From CAUTNH01 sp963543845 (GTDB lineage Bacteria > Bacillota_I > Bacilli_A > Acholeplasmatales > Acholeplasmataceae), in NCBI GenBank assembly GCA_963543845.1, contig CAUUCL010000003.1, positions 33,782 through 97,781 of the forward strand: DNA of 64,000 nt. The letters run 5' to 3'. The notes beneath the pieces were generated by a model. The model worked only from the letters and a program-made list of their open reading frames with translations. It had not been told where the DNA came from and made no database searches. The translations under genes were made by a program, and so were the position numbers. Below, piece after piece: positions 55,533-63,993 of this stretch (positions within the stretch are counted from its first letter, which is position 1; the number at the start of each line of letters is the position of its first letter).

Positions 55533-58500
55533 TTATGCAGATATAAACGCTATATCAGCAAATGACATATAATCTATTTCATCACCTTGATACTCTTCTG
55601 TTAAAACGGTTTGAAATTTAATATATTTAAATGGTTTAACTGTTGTTAAATTTATCTCACTTTCATTGTCTCTTTCAGGATTGTTCATCTCTCCGATTTT
55701 TTCAAAGTTTTCACCATCATTTGAGCCAAATATTTCCATTTTTCTAAGGTTGTTATATTTTTTAAAATTATCCTTAGCTCCGATGTGAGCTACTTTAATT
55801 TTTTGAATGCTAACTAAAGTGCTAAATTCATATAAAAGTTCTACCATATCATCACTATCAGCATCAGCTGCAAAAGCTGTATCTATTTTAGGAGTTCCAT
55901 CATCATTTGTATCGTATGTATTTTCTATGTTCCAAGTATTAAAAAAATCAACATCATTTTGGGTTCCTTTTAAAATACTTGCCTTTTTGATGCTTTTTCT
56001 TAAATCAGCACCACCTGCTGGTTTCGCTTCCCATTTAGCAGTAAAGACAACGTCTTTTTTAAGAAGGTATCCTAGTGGATCAACTTCTTTATTTTCCAAA
56101 GTCCAAGATTTAAAGTTCATACCATCTTTTGATAATTTACTAGAATCTAGTATTTTATCAGCCCCAATTTGACTACCTTTTTCAATGTTATAGACAATAT
56201 TATCAGTTCCACCATCATACATACCACCGTTTAAATCATATGTAACAGATACTGTTTCGTCTGATTTTTTCTTAATAATTTCTACTTCTTTTTTAACTTC
56301 AATAGAATTATCATCTTTATGTTTAATCGAAATTTCCCAAATATCATCGTGAAGCAATCTTGCATCAACTGCTACTTTAGTCTTATCAATTTTACTTTCT
56401 ATATGATTTATAACTTCTTCTTTTGTTAGTATCTCAGGAGAGTCTTTTGTAACAAATTCAGTTGGCAGAATTTTATTAAGATTTTCATTTAAAGTGTCTA
56501 TTATACTTGGATCAACTTCCCAAATAGCTTTTATGGTGTAGTTTCCAACTAGTGCAGTTTTACCAAATTCAACATCCTCATCAGCTTCAACAACGTACCA
56601 TTTTTTAATAACATAATTTTTTAAAACTGCCTTAGGCATCATATCCTCAGTTAGGATTGCATGTCTAGGGAATGTCCTAACAATGTTTGCTGTATTTCCT
56701 GAAACATTTCCACCATTTAAATCAAAAGTTGCTTTTACAGTTTCACTTTCAGCATATAATTCAATTTCATATATTCTTGCTGCTGCATTTCCTGATTGTT
56801 CTGCTTGTTCAACGTTTAATCTAATTTTTTTCATTACTGCTCCAGCAAATGAGTGTTTAGTGTAAGCAAGCTTATTATCAACTATCTTAGCTACTTCATG
56901 CCATTTTCCATCTTCATCCTCATACTCAATAGTATATTTTCTTGTATTTAGTGAATTATCTTCTTTAACTCCTGCATGAGCTATGCTTATTCTACCAATA
57001 AACATAGGCTTTTTAAGCTCACCCATTACCCATTTGTTTGCTGATGAGTTATCACACCATTTAGTATACTGATTTCCATCAAATGCCATTTCAGGTTTTT
57101 CAGAGGAAAACCATCCGTTAACATATGCTGATGCAGTTGCTTTTTCTACAGGATTATTTACCTTTGCAAGAGCTACGAATTCAATATTTTCCTTTTTCTT
57201 AGAATGTGTTGAAACTTTTTTAGATGTAAATGTAATATCGTATTTATCTGAATTTTTAGAAACAGAAATTTCTATAATATCAGTGTTAATAAAGCCTAAT
57301 AGATGATTTTCGATATCTTTTATATCCTCACCAATTTCAGGAACATATCCCATTTTATCTTGAAGTTTATTAAACTCATTCATGAACTCATCTTTAACTT
57401 CACCTTCAAGGTCATATTCAAGTTCAAATGTAACATCGCTTGTAACATTTATTGTTAATTTATAATTACCTGCTTTTAAATCATCTAATCTATTAACACC
57501 ATTTACTGTAAACTTACTTACTGCATGGTATTGTTTTTGTGCTACCGCAATTTCTACATTGCTTCCAGATACAATTGAATCAGCAAATAATGTTGGATCT
57601 GTTAATGTTATACCTTCAATTAGGTTAATTCTATGAGTTGTTACTTGTTTCCATTTAAATTCAAGTGTTGCTCCATCACCATTATCATAGCCTTCTTCCC
57701 ATGTTTTTGGTTTTTGGTGTGATACTAATTTAGCATCGATTTCTACATTTCCTGCTCTTCCCATCGCAAAGGCATCTTTTCTTACAAGTGTCATTGTGCT
57801 TGGTAGAGTTATTTTTTCTATTTGAGTATTTCCTTTAAAGGCATTTCCTTCAATTTCTACTACTCCCTCTTTAATTATTAAAATCTTAGTAGTAGTGTTT
57901 TCTGCAAATGCATACTTAGATATTTTTTCAATGTCTGCTGGAAGTTCAGCGTTTTCCTCTAAATTCTTAGCATCTACTAATACCTTATTTATTACAACTG
58001 CTTTATCAGATACTCTCTTCTCGCTTAGCCATTTAGTTCCTTTGATAAAGTCTTTTCCAAATTCTTTAACGCCAGTTCCAAATGTAATATCACTAAGATT
58101 TGTATCACCATTAAACACATCATCCTCGATTGCTTTTACGCTATCTGGAATTACTACTTTCTCAAGTGAAGTATTGTCTTTGAAGGCATCCTTTTTAATT
58201 CTCTTAATCGTAGCGCCTTCAACATTTTCTGGAACTATAAATTCTTTTAATGTGTTATTTTTTAATCTTACAAATACTAACTCGTTATTCTCATATGCTA
58301 AATCATAATCAGGATTTACATCAGCATATTTTGCTTTTAGGGTGATTGATTTTACTACTGGTTTTGTAAAATCATATACGCTACCATCTAAAAACCAGCC
58401 TACAAATACTTTTCCAGGTTTTGTTGGAACAGCACTTGGCTCACTAGCCATCTCGCCTTTATTTAAAACTTGTGCTTTTATCTCATCTGATACATTTCCG

Positions 58501-61500
58501 CCATCAAGGTCAAATCTTACTTTGTTCTTATATGCCCAGTGGAAGGTATATAATCCAGCTTTTCTTGATTCATGTTCTCTAATTTGATTCCAATCATTGT
58601 CCCATGTTGTTGGAGCAATATCAACATCTGATATCATAACATCAAGGTGAATTGGATCTTTATTTCCTCCTGTATAGTATGTCTCAAAGATAAATCCTCT
58701 TTTTTCTATTTTCTTAATTGTTCCTGGGATTTTTACCTTCTTTAAATCACCATTAAGATAAAATGCATATGAATCAATATATTCAACACTTTCAGGTATT
58801 TCAAGCTCCTCAATGTTTTTTAAATTGATAAATGCTCCTTTAGCAATTCTTTTTACATTAGGAATTTTATCAGCTGCAGTCATCTTTGATGCATCAAGTA
58901 GTGTATCGTTTGCTACGATAAAATGACTTTCAGCAAGTCTTTGACTATACCACTTAGTTTTTTCAACTGCTTTAAATCCAAATTTTGTAAGTGATGAAGG
59001 AATAGTTATTTTTTCAAGAAGTTCAGAATTATAAAATGCTTTATCACCAATTTCTTTTAATCCATCAGGTAAAATTATTTCTTTAATTGCAGTTTTATAA
59101 AATGCTTCTGCTCTTATATATGATAAGTTTACATTTTCACTTAAATCAAATTTTTCTATGACTGACTCATCTGTTAATGCAAAAGCTCTATATCCAATAT
59201 ATTTTAAAGTCTTAGGTAAAGTTAATTTAGCTTTATTAAAACCAAATTTAGCTTTGTAAAAAGCATAATTTGAAATTTCCTCTAATCCTTCATTTAATAC
59301 CATATTTTCACAATCAAAACCAGAAAAAGCCCAGTCACCAATTTTTTTAACATCAGCTGGTAAAATCATATCTCTTGTAAATGAATCATCGGCTGCGATA
59401 AGTACTCCGTTTACAATCATCGCGTGATGTTCATTTTTAAGACCATTTTTTATCCACTCAGATCCATCAAATTGATATTTATTTATACTTGTATAATTTG
59501 CATTTTCAAATACTACATCACTAAGTGAACCAGTAGCAAATGCTTTATTACCAATAGTTTTAACACTTGCTGGAATAACAACCCTCTTTAATTGAGATTG
59601 ATAAAATGCAAAATCTGAAATTACCTCTAATGAATTAGGTAAAACAACTTCTTCAATGCTAGAGTATGAAAATGCACTATGATGAATTTCTTCAAGTTTA
59701 TTTCCTAAAAAAGTAATCTTTTTAACTTTATTATTTTTAAAGAAAGCATATCTATCAACTGCAACAATTTCATATTCTACGCCTTTAACTTTAATTTTTT
59801 CAGGAACATATACATGCTCAATAGCATCATCGTTTATTCCTGTTATTCTTACAATATTTTCTGTCTCTGATGCTTTTTCAAATTCTAAATATGATTTTTC
59901 TTTAAACTCAGCTTTAATTGTAGTATTTTTAGTAATTTTAGTTTTACCAAATTCAAATGTTTTAGCTGTTTCAACATCATACCATTTTAAAAACTTATAT
60001 CCAGGTAAAATTGGAAGCTCATTAAATATATCACTAATAACTGCATCATTTACAGCAGTTATTTTTCTATTATGGAATTTATCACGATTTATAACACCAG
60101 CATTATCTACTTGAAATGTTACTACATGATCACCTGTTTGATACTGAGCATAGATAGTTGTATCACTTTCTACTTCCTTATCAAATTCAAAAGGAATATT
60201 TCCATCTTTATCTTTCGTCCATGATTTAAATACATCTTGACTATTTATATAAGTAAGCTCGCTTGCTTTTGGAAGTTTGTCTTCAGTAAGTTTGCTCTTT
60301 TTATAAACTGTTATTACTGGTTTATCCATACCTTTATATGTCGCTTTTCCTTGTAGGTCTAATGTTACTTTTACAACCTCAGGTAAAACTGTTAAATCTT
60401 TTGTAAAGGTTGCTTCACCGCTTAGTTTATGGGTTAGTGTTATCTCAAATTTATTCTCATCTTTTTTAACTACTTCAACTTTTGCGACAATGCTCATATC
60501 TAGTAGCTCTTCTAGTTTTTCTTTTACCTTTTCAACTTGTACATTACCATCTGGTGCAACTACTCTTACATCAGATAACTTGTTAAACTCTTCTTCTAGT
60601 TTTTGGATATATTCTTGTTTTACTTTAAACTCTACCTTTAAAGTAATGTTTCCTGTCATCTCGAATTCATACTCATTATTATTTATCTCAGACATTGGAA
60701 CAGGAATATTATTTTTTGATAGAGATTTTATTTCTTTATGTTCTGGAACATTTACTTTTACCTTAACTTTTGTTCCTTGTTTTACTTTTGATAAGTTTAA
60801 TGATTGTGGCTCTAATACCTCAAAGTCTGAATCGATTGTTAACTCAAAAGTAGGTAGTGTTTTTTTAACCTCATAAACTTTGTTTTTCTTTGCTTTTGCA
60901 TTTTCTTTATGAACTAGCTCTACATTATATTTTTTACCAGCTTCAACCTCAGTAACATTTATATTAACTACTGAATCATCTACTATATTATTTAATCTTT
61001 CTTTTACTTTTTCAGCTGTGATGTTTTGGCTTTGCTCAAGTTCTATCTCAAGTAAGTTTGAAACTAGGGCATTATCGATTTTTTCTAACTCTTCATCTAT
61101 TTGATTTAATAAATCAGTTAAATCTTCAACTTTTTCAAATTCATACTCATTAACTGCTGTTAGGGTAGTATCTTTTTTATGAGTTAGTTTTATCTCGTAT
61201 TTTTTACCTGCTTCTTTTTCTATAACTTCAACACTTACTTTAGTTGTATCAACTACCTCTTCTAGTTTTGCTTTAACATTTTCAAGTGTTACATCATTTG
61301 TAAGTGCAATCTTGCCATTTTGAACTAAGGCATCAACTTTATCCTTTTCTGCATCAAGTTCAGCTTTTAAAGGATTAGTTGCATTTTCTAATTCTACCTC
61401 TACTGTTGTGTTTTGAGTGATCTTAAATGTTATCTTGTTTGCTACAAGATTGTCTTTTTTCTCTTCACCATTTATCTTAAATGATTTTAGGGTTTTTCCT

Positions 61501-62153
61501 ACTTGTGGGATAAACTCAAGTTCTACATCAGTTCCTTTTTTAATCTTTGTTAAATCAGCAACGTTTGCTTTTACCTCAGCAGGTAGTGTTAAACTATAAT
61601 TTTCCTCAACTACGCTTGTTTCATATTCAATCTCAACTTTTGTATCTTGAGTTATTTTAAATGTTATCTTGTTTGATGCAAGCTCACTTTTTTTCTCTTC
61701 GCCATTTATCTTAAATGATTTTAGAGTTTTTCCAGATGGCACAATATGTTCAAGTGTTACATTTGTATCTTTATCAATACTATTAAGATTTTCTATACCC
61801 TCAGCTTTTACATCACTAGGCAAGTTTAATGATACTTGCTCTATCCATTTTGCTGTAAGTGTTAGATCTTTTTCAATTTTCTCAGCTTCACTGTTAAATA
61901 ATGCTCCATCTACTAGCCAGCCTGCTAGTCTGTTTTTCTCTTTTACTGGTTTTGGCATTTGCGATTCTTGAAGTTTTTCTCCGTGTTTTACTAAAACTTC
62001 AACATTACTTGTATTTCCTGAGATGTTTCCACCATTTAAATTAAATAATACCTTCTTATCAGCTTTTTTACATGAGTATAAAAATAATCCAAGCGATAAG
62101 AATAAAAATAGTACAGCAATTACTTTTATATATAATTTATTTTTTATTTTCAT
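55533..62153 (-). CDS. Giant modular adhesin-like lipoprotein (InlB repeats, BspA-type LRRs, CBM32-like domains), 2206 residues
   Basis: Lipobox LYSC puts the lipid anchor at Cys28. In order I see a classical InlB B-repeat (about 33-103), two divergent InlB repeats (105-258), two copies of a 75-85-residue alpha/beta module (262-432), a third divergent repeat (438-505), a third module (505-592) and two InlB repeats (593-752). BspA-type leucine-rich repeats follow (753-1178; units like LPDGLKEIGDKAFYNSEL), then an InlB repeat (1208-1275) and more LRRs (1282-1485). The C-terminal part has a divergent repeat, module four (1585-1662), a CBM32-like domain (1665-1798), InlB (1805-1880), module five (1882-1965), InlB (1968-2041) and a second CBM32-like domain (2049-2206). 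Such proteins bind host glycans or proteins. It follows the GH18 gene by 15 bases. Confidence 0.85.
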   Translation of the reverse strand: MKIKNKLYIKVIAVLFLFLSLGLFLYSCKKADKKVLFNLNGGNISGNTSNVEVLVKHGEKLQESQMPKPVKEKNRLAGWLVDGALFNSEAEKIEKDLTLTAKWIEQVSLNLPSDVKAEGIENLNSIDKDTNVTLEHIVPSGKTLKSFKINGEEKKSELASNKITFKITQDTKVEIEYETSVVEENYSLTLPAEVKANVADLTKIKKGTDVELEFIPQVGKTLKSFKINGEEKKDNLVANKITFKITQNTTVEVELENATNPLKAELDAEKDKVDALVQNGKIALTNDVTLENVKAKLEEVVDTTKVSVEVIEKEAGKKYEIKLTHKKDTTLTAVNEYEFEKVEDLTDLLNQIDEELEKIDNALVSNLLEIELEQSQNITAEKVKERLNNIVDDSVVNINVTEVEAGKKYNVELVHKENAKAKKNKVYEVKKTLPTFELTIDSDFEVLEPQSLNLSKVKQGTKVKVKVNVPEHKEIKSLSKNNIPVPMSEINNNEYEFEMTGNITLKVEFKVKQEYIQKLEEEFNKLSDVRVVAPDGNVQVEKVKEKLEELLDMSIVAKVEVVKKDENKFEITLTHKLSGEATFTKDLTVLPEVVKVTLDLQGKATYKGMDKPVITVYKKSKLTEDKLPKASELTYINSQDVFKSWTKDKDGNIPFEFDKEVESDTTIYAQYQTGDHVVTFQVDNAGVINRDKFHNRKITAVNDAVISDIFNELPILPGYKFLKWYDVETAKTFEFGKTKITKNTTIKAEFKEKSYLEFEKASETENIVRITGINDDAIEHVYVPEKIKVKGVEYEIVAVDRYAFFKNNKVKKITFLGNKLEEIHHSAFSYSSIEEVVLPNSLEVISDFAFYQSQLKRVVIPASVKTIGNKAFATGSLSDVVFENANYTSINKYQFDGSEWIKNGLKNEHHAMIVNGVLIAADDSFTRDMILPADVKKIGDWAFSGFDCENMVLNEGLEEISNYAFYKAKFGFNKAKLTLPKTLKYIGYRAFALTDESVIEKFDLSENVNLSYIRAEAFYKTAIKEIILPDGLKEIGDKAFYNSELLEKITIPSSLTKFGFKAVEKTKWYSQRLAESHFIVANDTLLDASKMTAADKIPNVKRIAKGAFINLKNIEELEIPESVEYIDSYAFYLNGDLKKVKIPGTIKKIEKRGFIFETYYTGGNKDPIHLDVMISDVDIAPTTWDNDWNQIREHESRKAGLYTFHWAYKNKVRFDLDGGNVSDEIKAQVLNKGEMASEPSAVPTKPGKVFVGWFLDGSVYDFTKPVVKSITLKAKYADVNPDYDLAYENNELVFVRLKNNTLKEFIVPENVEGATIKRIKKDAFKDNTSLEKVVIPDSVKAIEDDVFNGDTNLSDITFGTGVKEFGKDFIKGTKWLSEKRVSDKAVVINKVLVDAKNLEENAELPADIEKISKYAFAENTTTKILIIKEGVVEIEGNAFKGNTQIEKITLPSTMTLVRKDAFAMGRAGNVEIDAKLVSHQKPKTWEEGYDNGDGATLEFKWKQVTTHRINLIEGITLTDPTLFADSIVSGSNVEIAVAQKQYHAVSKFTVNGVNRLDDLKAGNYKLTINVTSDVTFELEYDLEGEVKDEFMNEFNKLQDKMGYVPEIGEDIKDIENHLLGFINTDIIEISVSKNSDKYDITFTSKKVSTHSKKKENIEFVALAKVNNPVEKATASAYVNGWFSSEKPEMAFDGNQYTKWCDNSSANKWVMGELKKPMFIGRISIAHAGVKEDNSLNTRKYTIEYEDEDGKWHEVAKIVDNKLAYTKHSFAGAVMKKIRLNVEQAEQSGNAAARIYEIELYAESETVKATFDLNGGNVSGNTANIVRTFPRHAILTEDMMPKAVLKNYVIKKWYVVEADEDVEFGKTALVGNYTIKAIWEVDPSIIDTLNENLNKILPTEFVTKDSPEILTKEEVINHIESKIDKTKVAVDARLLHDDIWEISIKHKDDNSIEVKKEVEIIKKKSDETVSVTYDLNGGMYDGGTDNIVYNIEKGSQIGADKILDSSKLSKDGMNFKSWTLENKEVDPLGYLLKKDVVFTAKWEAKPAGGADLRKSIKKASILKGTQNDVDFFNTWNIENTYDTNDDGTPKIDTAFAADADSDDMVELLYEFSTLVSIQKIKVAHIGAKDNFKKYNNLRKMEIFGSNDGENFEKIGEMNNPERDNESEINLTTVKPFKYIKFQTVLTEEYQGDEIDYMSFADIAFISA
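61412..61733. repeat. Two near-identical 88-base direct repeats inside the 2206-residue lipoprotein gene
   Basis: Bases 61412-61499 and 61646-61733 are clearly alike, offset by exactly 234 bases (78 codons). They encode the two copies of GKTLKSFKINGEEKK and the following strands in the divergent InlB repeats. The spacing in whole codons would allow recombination to add or remove a repeat without breaking the frame. Confidence 0.8.
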
Positions 62154-62168
62154 ATCAATTGCCCCCTA

Positions 62169-63284
62169 TTATTGTTTTAGCATATGCTTATAAAATATCC
62201 CAGTATCTCTTGTCTCATGCTGATATAGCATTTTAGTAAGTCCGCTAAACCCAGTTGTTAAATCGCCTTTAAACTGCGGATTAAAATACATAAATGTTCC
62301 TTTTCCATTTTCTATTGCATCCTTTGCTTGATCTTCAGTATTTTGCCAGTGTATACCAGAGTTTGCCTCTATTGAACGAGTCGCATGATTTTGTGGATGT
62401 ATCCACTCTGGAGTTTGGCTGCTAAAAACGCCATAATTGTCATAAGCAAAATCTACCATATAATTTCTTTTTTTAGTGATTGGATCTTTTGGAGCAATCT
62501 TATTTGTATCAAAGTCTATATCATAATTAAATACTGAAAGTATTTTTTTAGGAAATCTTTTACGAAATTCTGTAACAAATTCAGATGGTCCATTTTCTTC
62601 ATCTACAGGTGCCCTGTTAAATCTATCATACTCAGCATACTCATCATCAATATCGATTCCATCAATATTATACTTATCTAATACCTCTGCTAATCTATCA
62701 AGAAAATATCTAAGATTTTCTCCTTTCATATTTTTATATCCCCAACCTTGGTGATGTGGAAGAAAATCAAGAACTACTCTTGTTCCTTTTTCTTGAAGTG
62801 GCTTAATTATTTTTTCATAGTTTTCAAGAATTGCTCTAATACCAGCGTTAAACTCAATTGTTGGTTTATTCTTAACTGGGTCATGCACGATGTTTGCAGC
62901 AAATAAAGTTACAATATCAATCACAGGTACCCCAGTATCACCGATTTCATATCTAATGGCATTTAATGGGTTATAGTCATTTGTTTCAACATAAACATTT
63001 GTGACAGCCTTTTTATATCTTCTTGTACCATCTCTATCAATCCAGCCATATTTTACATATGGAAGTTCTCTTGAATTTGGTATTTTATTATTCTCAATAG
63101 CATAGCCGTTTGCATCAAGTTTAGATACATTGCCATAATCTCCTTGTTTGTATCCTTCTTTATGCCAGCTTTGATCTGGCATTTTTTCAGTATTGTTTTT
63201 TGCAAGGTTTTTACCGCATGCAAAAAGAGTAAGTGAAAATACTGAAATAATAAATACCAGAAATAAATTTCTCATTTTTCTCAT
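62169..63284 (-). CDS. EndoH-type GH18 endo-beta-N-acetylglucosaminidase lipoprotein
   Basis: This 371-residue lipoprotein (lipobox LFAC, Cys23) closely resembles Streptomyces EndoH and Bacteroidetes EndoF1. These cut between the two core GlcNAc residues of high-mannose N-glycans. Matching blocks are VYVETNDYNPLNAIRYE near residue 97, DIVTLFAANIVHD near residue 123, and VVLDFLPHHQGWGYKN near residue 170. The GH18 motif DGIDIDDE spans residues 208-215 with catalytic Glu215 and Asp213, followed by YAEYDRFN. The catalytic residues are intact, unlike those of the GH85-like protein. It is the first gene of operon B. The strong AAAAGGAGAG ribosome binding site supports ATG 63284. It should release oligomannose glycans at the cell surface. 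Confidence 0.9.
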   Translation of the reverse strand: MRKMRNLFLVFIISVFSLTLFACGKNLAKNNTEKMPDQSWHKEGYKQGDYGNVSKLDANGYAIENNKIPNSRELPYVKYGWIDRDGTRRYKKAVTNVYVETNDYNPLNAIRYEIGDTGVPVIDIVTLFAANIVHDPVKNKPTIEFNAGIRAILENYEKIIKPLQEKGTRVVLDFLPHHQGWGYKNMKGENLRYFLDRLAEVLDKYNIDGIDIDDEYAEYDRFNRAPVDEENGPSEFVTEFRKRFPKKILSVFNYDIDFDTNKIAPKDPITKKRNYMVDFAYDNYGVFSSQTPEWIHPQNHATRSIEANSGIHWQNTEDQAKDAIENGKGTFMYFNPQFKGDLTTGFSGLTKMLYQHETRDTGIFYKHMLKQ

Positions 63285-63355
63285 AAGTTCTAACTCTCCT
63301 TTTAAAAAATATGTATAAATATTTTAACATAAAACTAATTTTAATTTTAAATATG

Positions 63356-63369
63356 TGAAACCGCTTACA
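63356..63369. promoter_or_regulatory. cre-type operator of glycan operon B
   Basis: TGAAACCGCTTACA fits the consensus TGWAANCGNTNWCA at every position. It lies 72 bases before the GH18 start, nearly the same distance as the matching site of operon A (76 bases). The operon B promoter boxes between it and the gene are not clear. Confidence 0.8.
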
Positions 63370-63443
63370 TTAAAATTAAATAAAGAATACTAAATAACTT
63401 TATTTGATTTTATAAATATGAATCTAAAATTAAAAGCATTTAA

Positions 63444-63468
63444 AGCACAAAAATTTAATTTTTGTGCT
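63444..63468. promoter_or_regulatory. Palindrome upstream of nrdI
   Basis: A perfect 12-base inverted repeat (AGCACAAAAATT and its complement) around one base lies 35 bases before the nrdI start. It overlaps the region expected for its -35 box, with TATAAA further downstream at about 63480. It could be an operator or a terminator for minus-strand transcripts. Confidence 0.45.
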
Positions 63469-63502
63469 ATTCTAGTTTTATAAAGTTTAAGGAGGAATTA
63501 AA

Positions 63503-63883
63503 ATGATAAAGTTAATATACGATACAAAAACAGGTCATTCTAAGTCAATCTGTGAAAATGTTTCTAAAGAATGTTTTGATATTAAAAATATTGAAAGTCT
63601 TGATGAAAATGATCATGTAATATTATTTACTCATACAGAAGGAAAAGGTATAACACCTGAAAATAGTCTTAAGTTTATGGAAAAATTCCATGATAAAGTT
63701 ATCGGATATGTTGTATCTGGAAATTATATCAAGCATCCATTTGAGCTTGGATGGGCTGGTCTTGATTTACATAAAAAATATAGCAAGCCTATTATTAGAT
63801 TAGTTCAACAAGAAGGCACAAAAGAGGACTTTGAATATATCAAAGCCTATATTGAAAATTTAAAGAATTTTAATATTGAATAA
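63503..63883 (+). CDS. nrdI: NrdI flavoprotein (class Ib ribonucleotide reductase activation)
   Basis: NrdI is a flavodoxin-like FMN protein that supplies the oxidant for building the dimanganese-tyrosyl cofactor of NrdF. The 126-residue protein aligns along its length with Bacillus NrdI. It has the FMN phosphate loop YDTKTGHSKSICENV at the N-terminus, HVILFTHTEGKGITP near residue 42, VIGYVVSGNYIKHP near residue 72, and the PIIRLVQQEGTKEDFEYI end. A GGAGG site precedes the ATG. nrdE and nrdF are not adjacent: a terminator follows at once and the preceding gene is divergent. Being alone is unusual, but the identification is good. Confidence 0.88.
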   Translation: MIKLIYDTKTGHSKSICENVSKECFDIKNIESLDENDHVILFTHTEGKGITPENSLKFMEKFHDKVIGYVVSGNYIKHPFELGWAGLDLHKKYSKPIIRLVQQEGTKEDFEYIKAYIENLKNFNIE

Positions 63884-63892
63884 CTAAATTCT

Positions 63893-63930
63893 CACCTTAA
63901 CTTTTCCTTTAAAAGTTAAGGTGTTTTTTT
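63893..63930 (+). terminator. Terminator of nrdI
   Basis: A perfect 13-base-pair stem (CACCTTAACTTTT and its complement) with a five-base loop is followed by seven T residues, nine bases after the nrdI stop. Confidence 0.92.
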
Positions 63931-63947
63931 ATGGAATAAATAAACGG

Positions 63948-63993
63948 GGCTGTAAAGAAACAAAATAAAAATTGTTTCCTACAGCCTTTTTTT
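63948..63993 (+). terminator. Second terminator-like hairpin at the window edge
   Basis: GGCTGTA and GAAACAA pair with TTGTTTC and TACAGCC around an A-rich loop, with small internal bulges, followed by seven T residues. It lies just after the nrdI terminator. It may act on plus-strand read-through or belong to a gene beyond the window. Confidence 0.55.

Noticed and set aside
55807..61971. Serine- and phenylalanine-rich plus-strand frames across the 2206-residue lipoprotein gene
   Set aside because: Their composition is what Lys/Glu-rich genes give on the opposite strand; they are antisense shadows.
44786..63284. CRISPR array or tandem DNA repeats in the giant lipoprotein genes
   Set aside because: Repeats are coding, diverged and unevenly spaced; only one pair is close at the DNA level.
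63444..63468. NrdR box before nrdI
   Set aside because: The palindrome has a different length and centre from the 16-base NrdR consensus.
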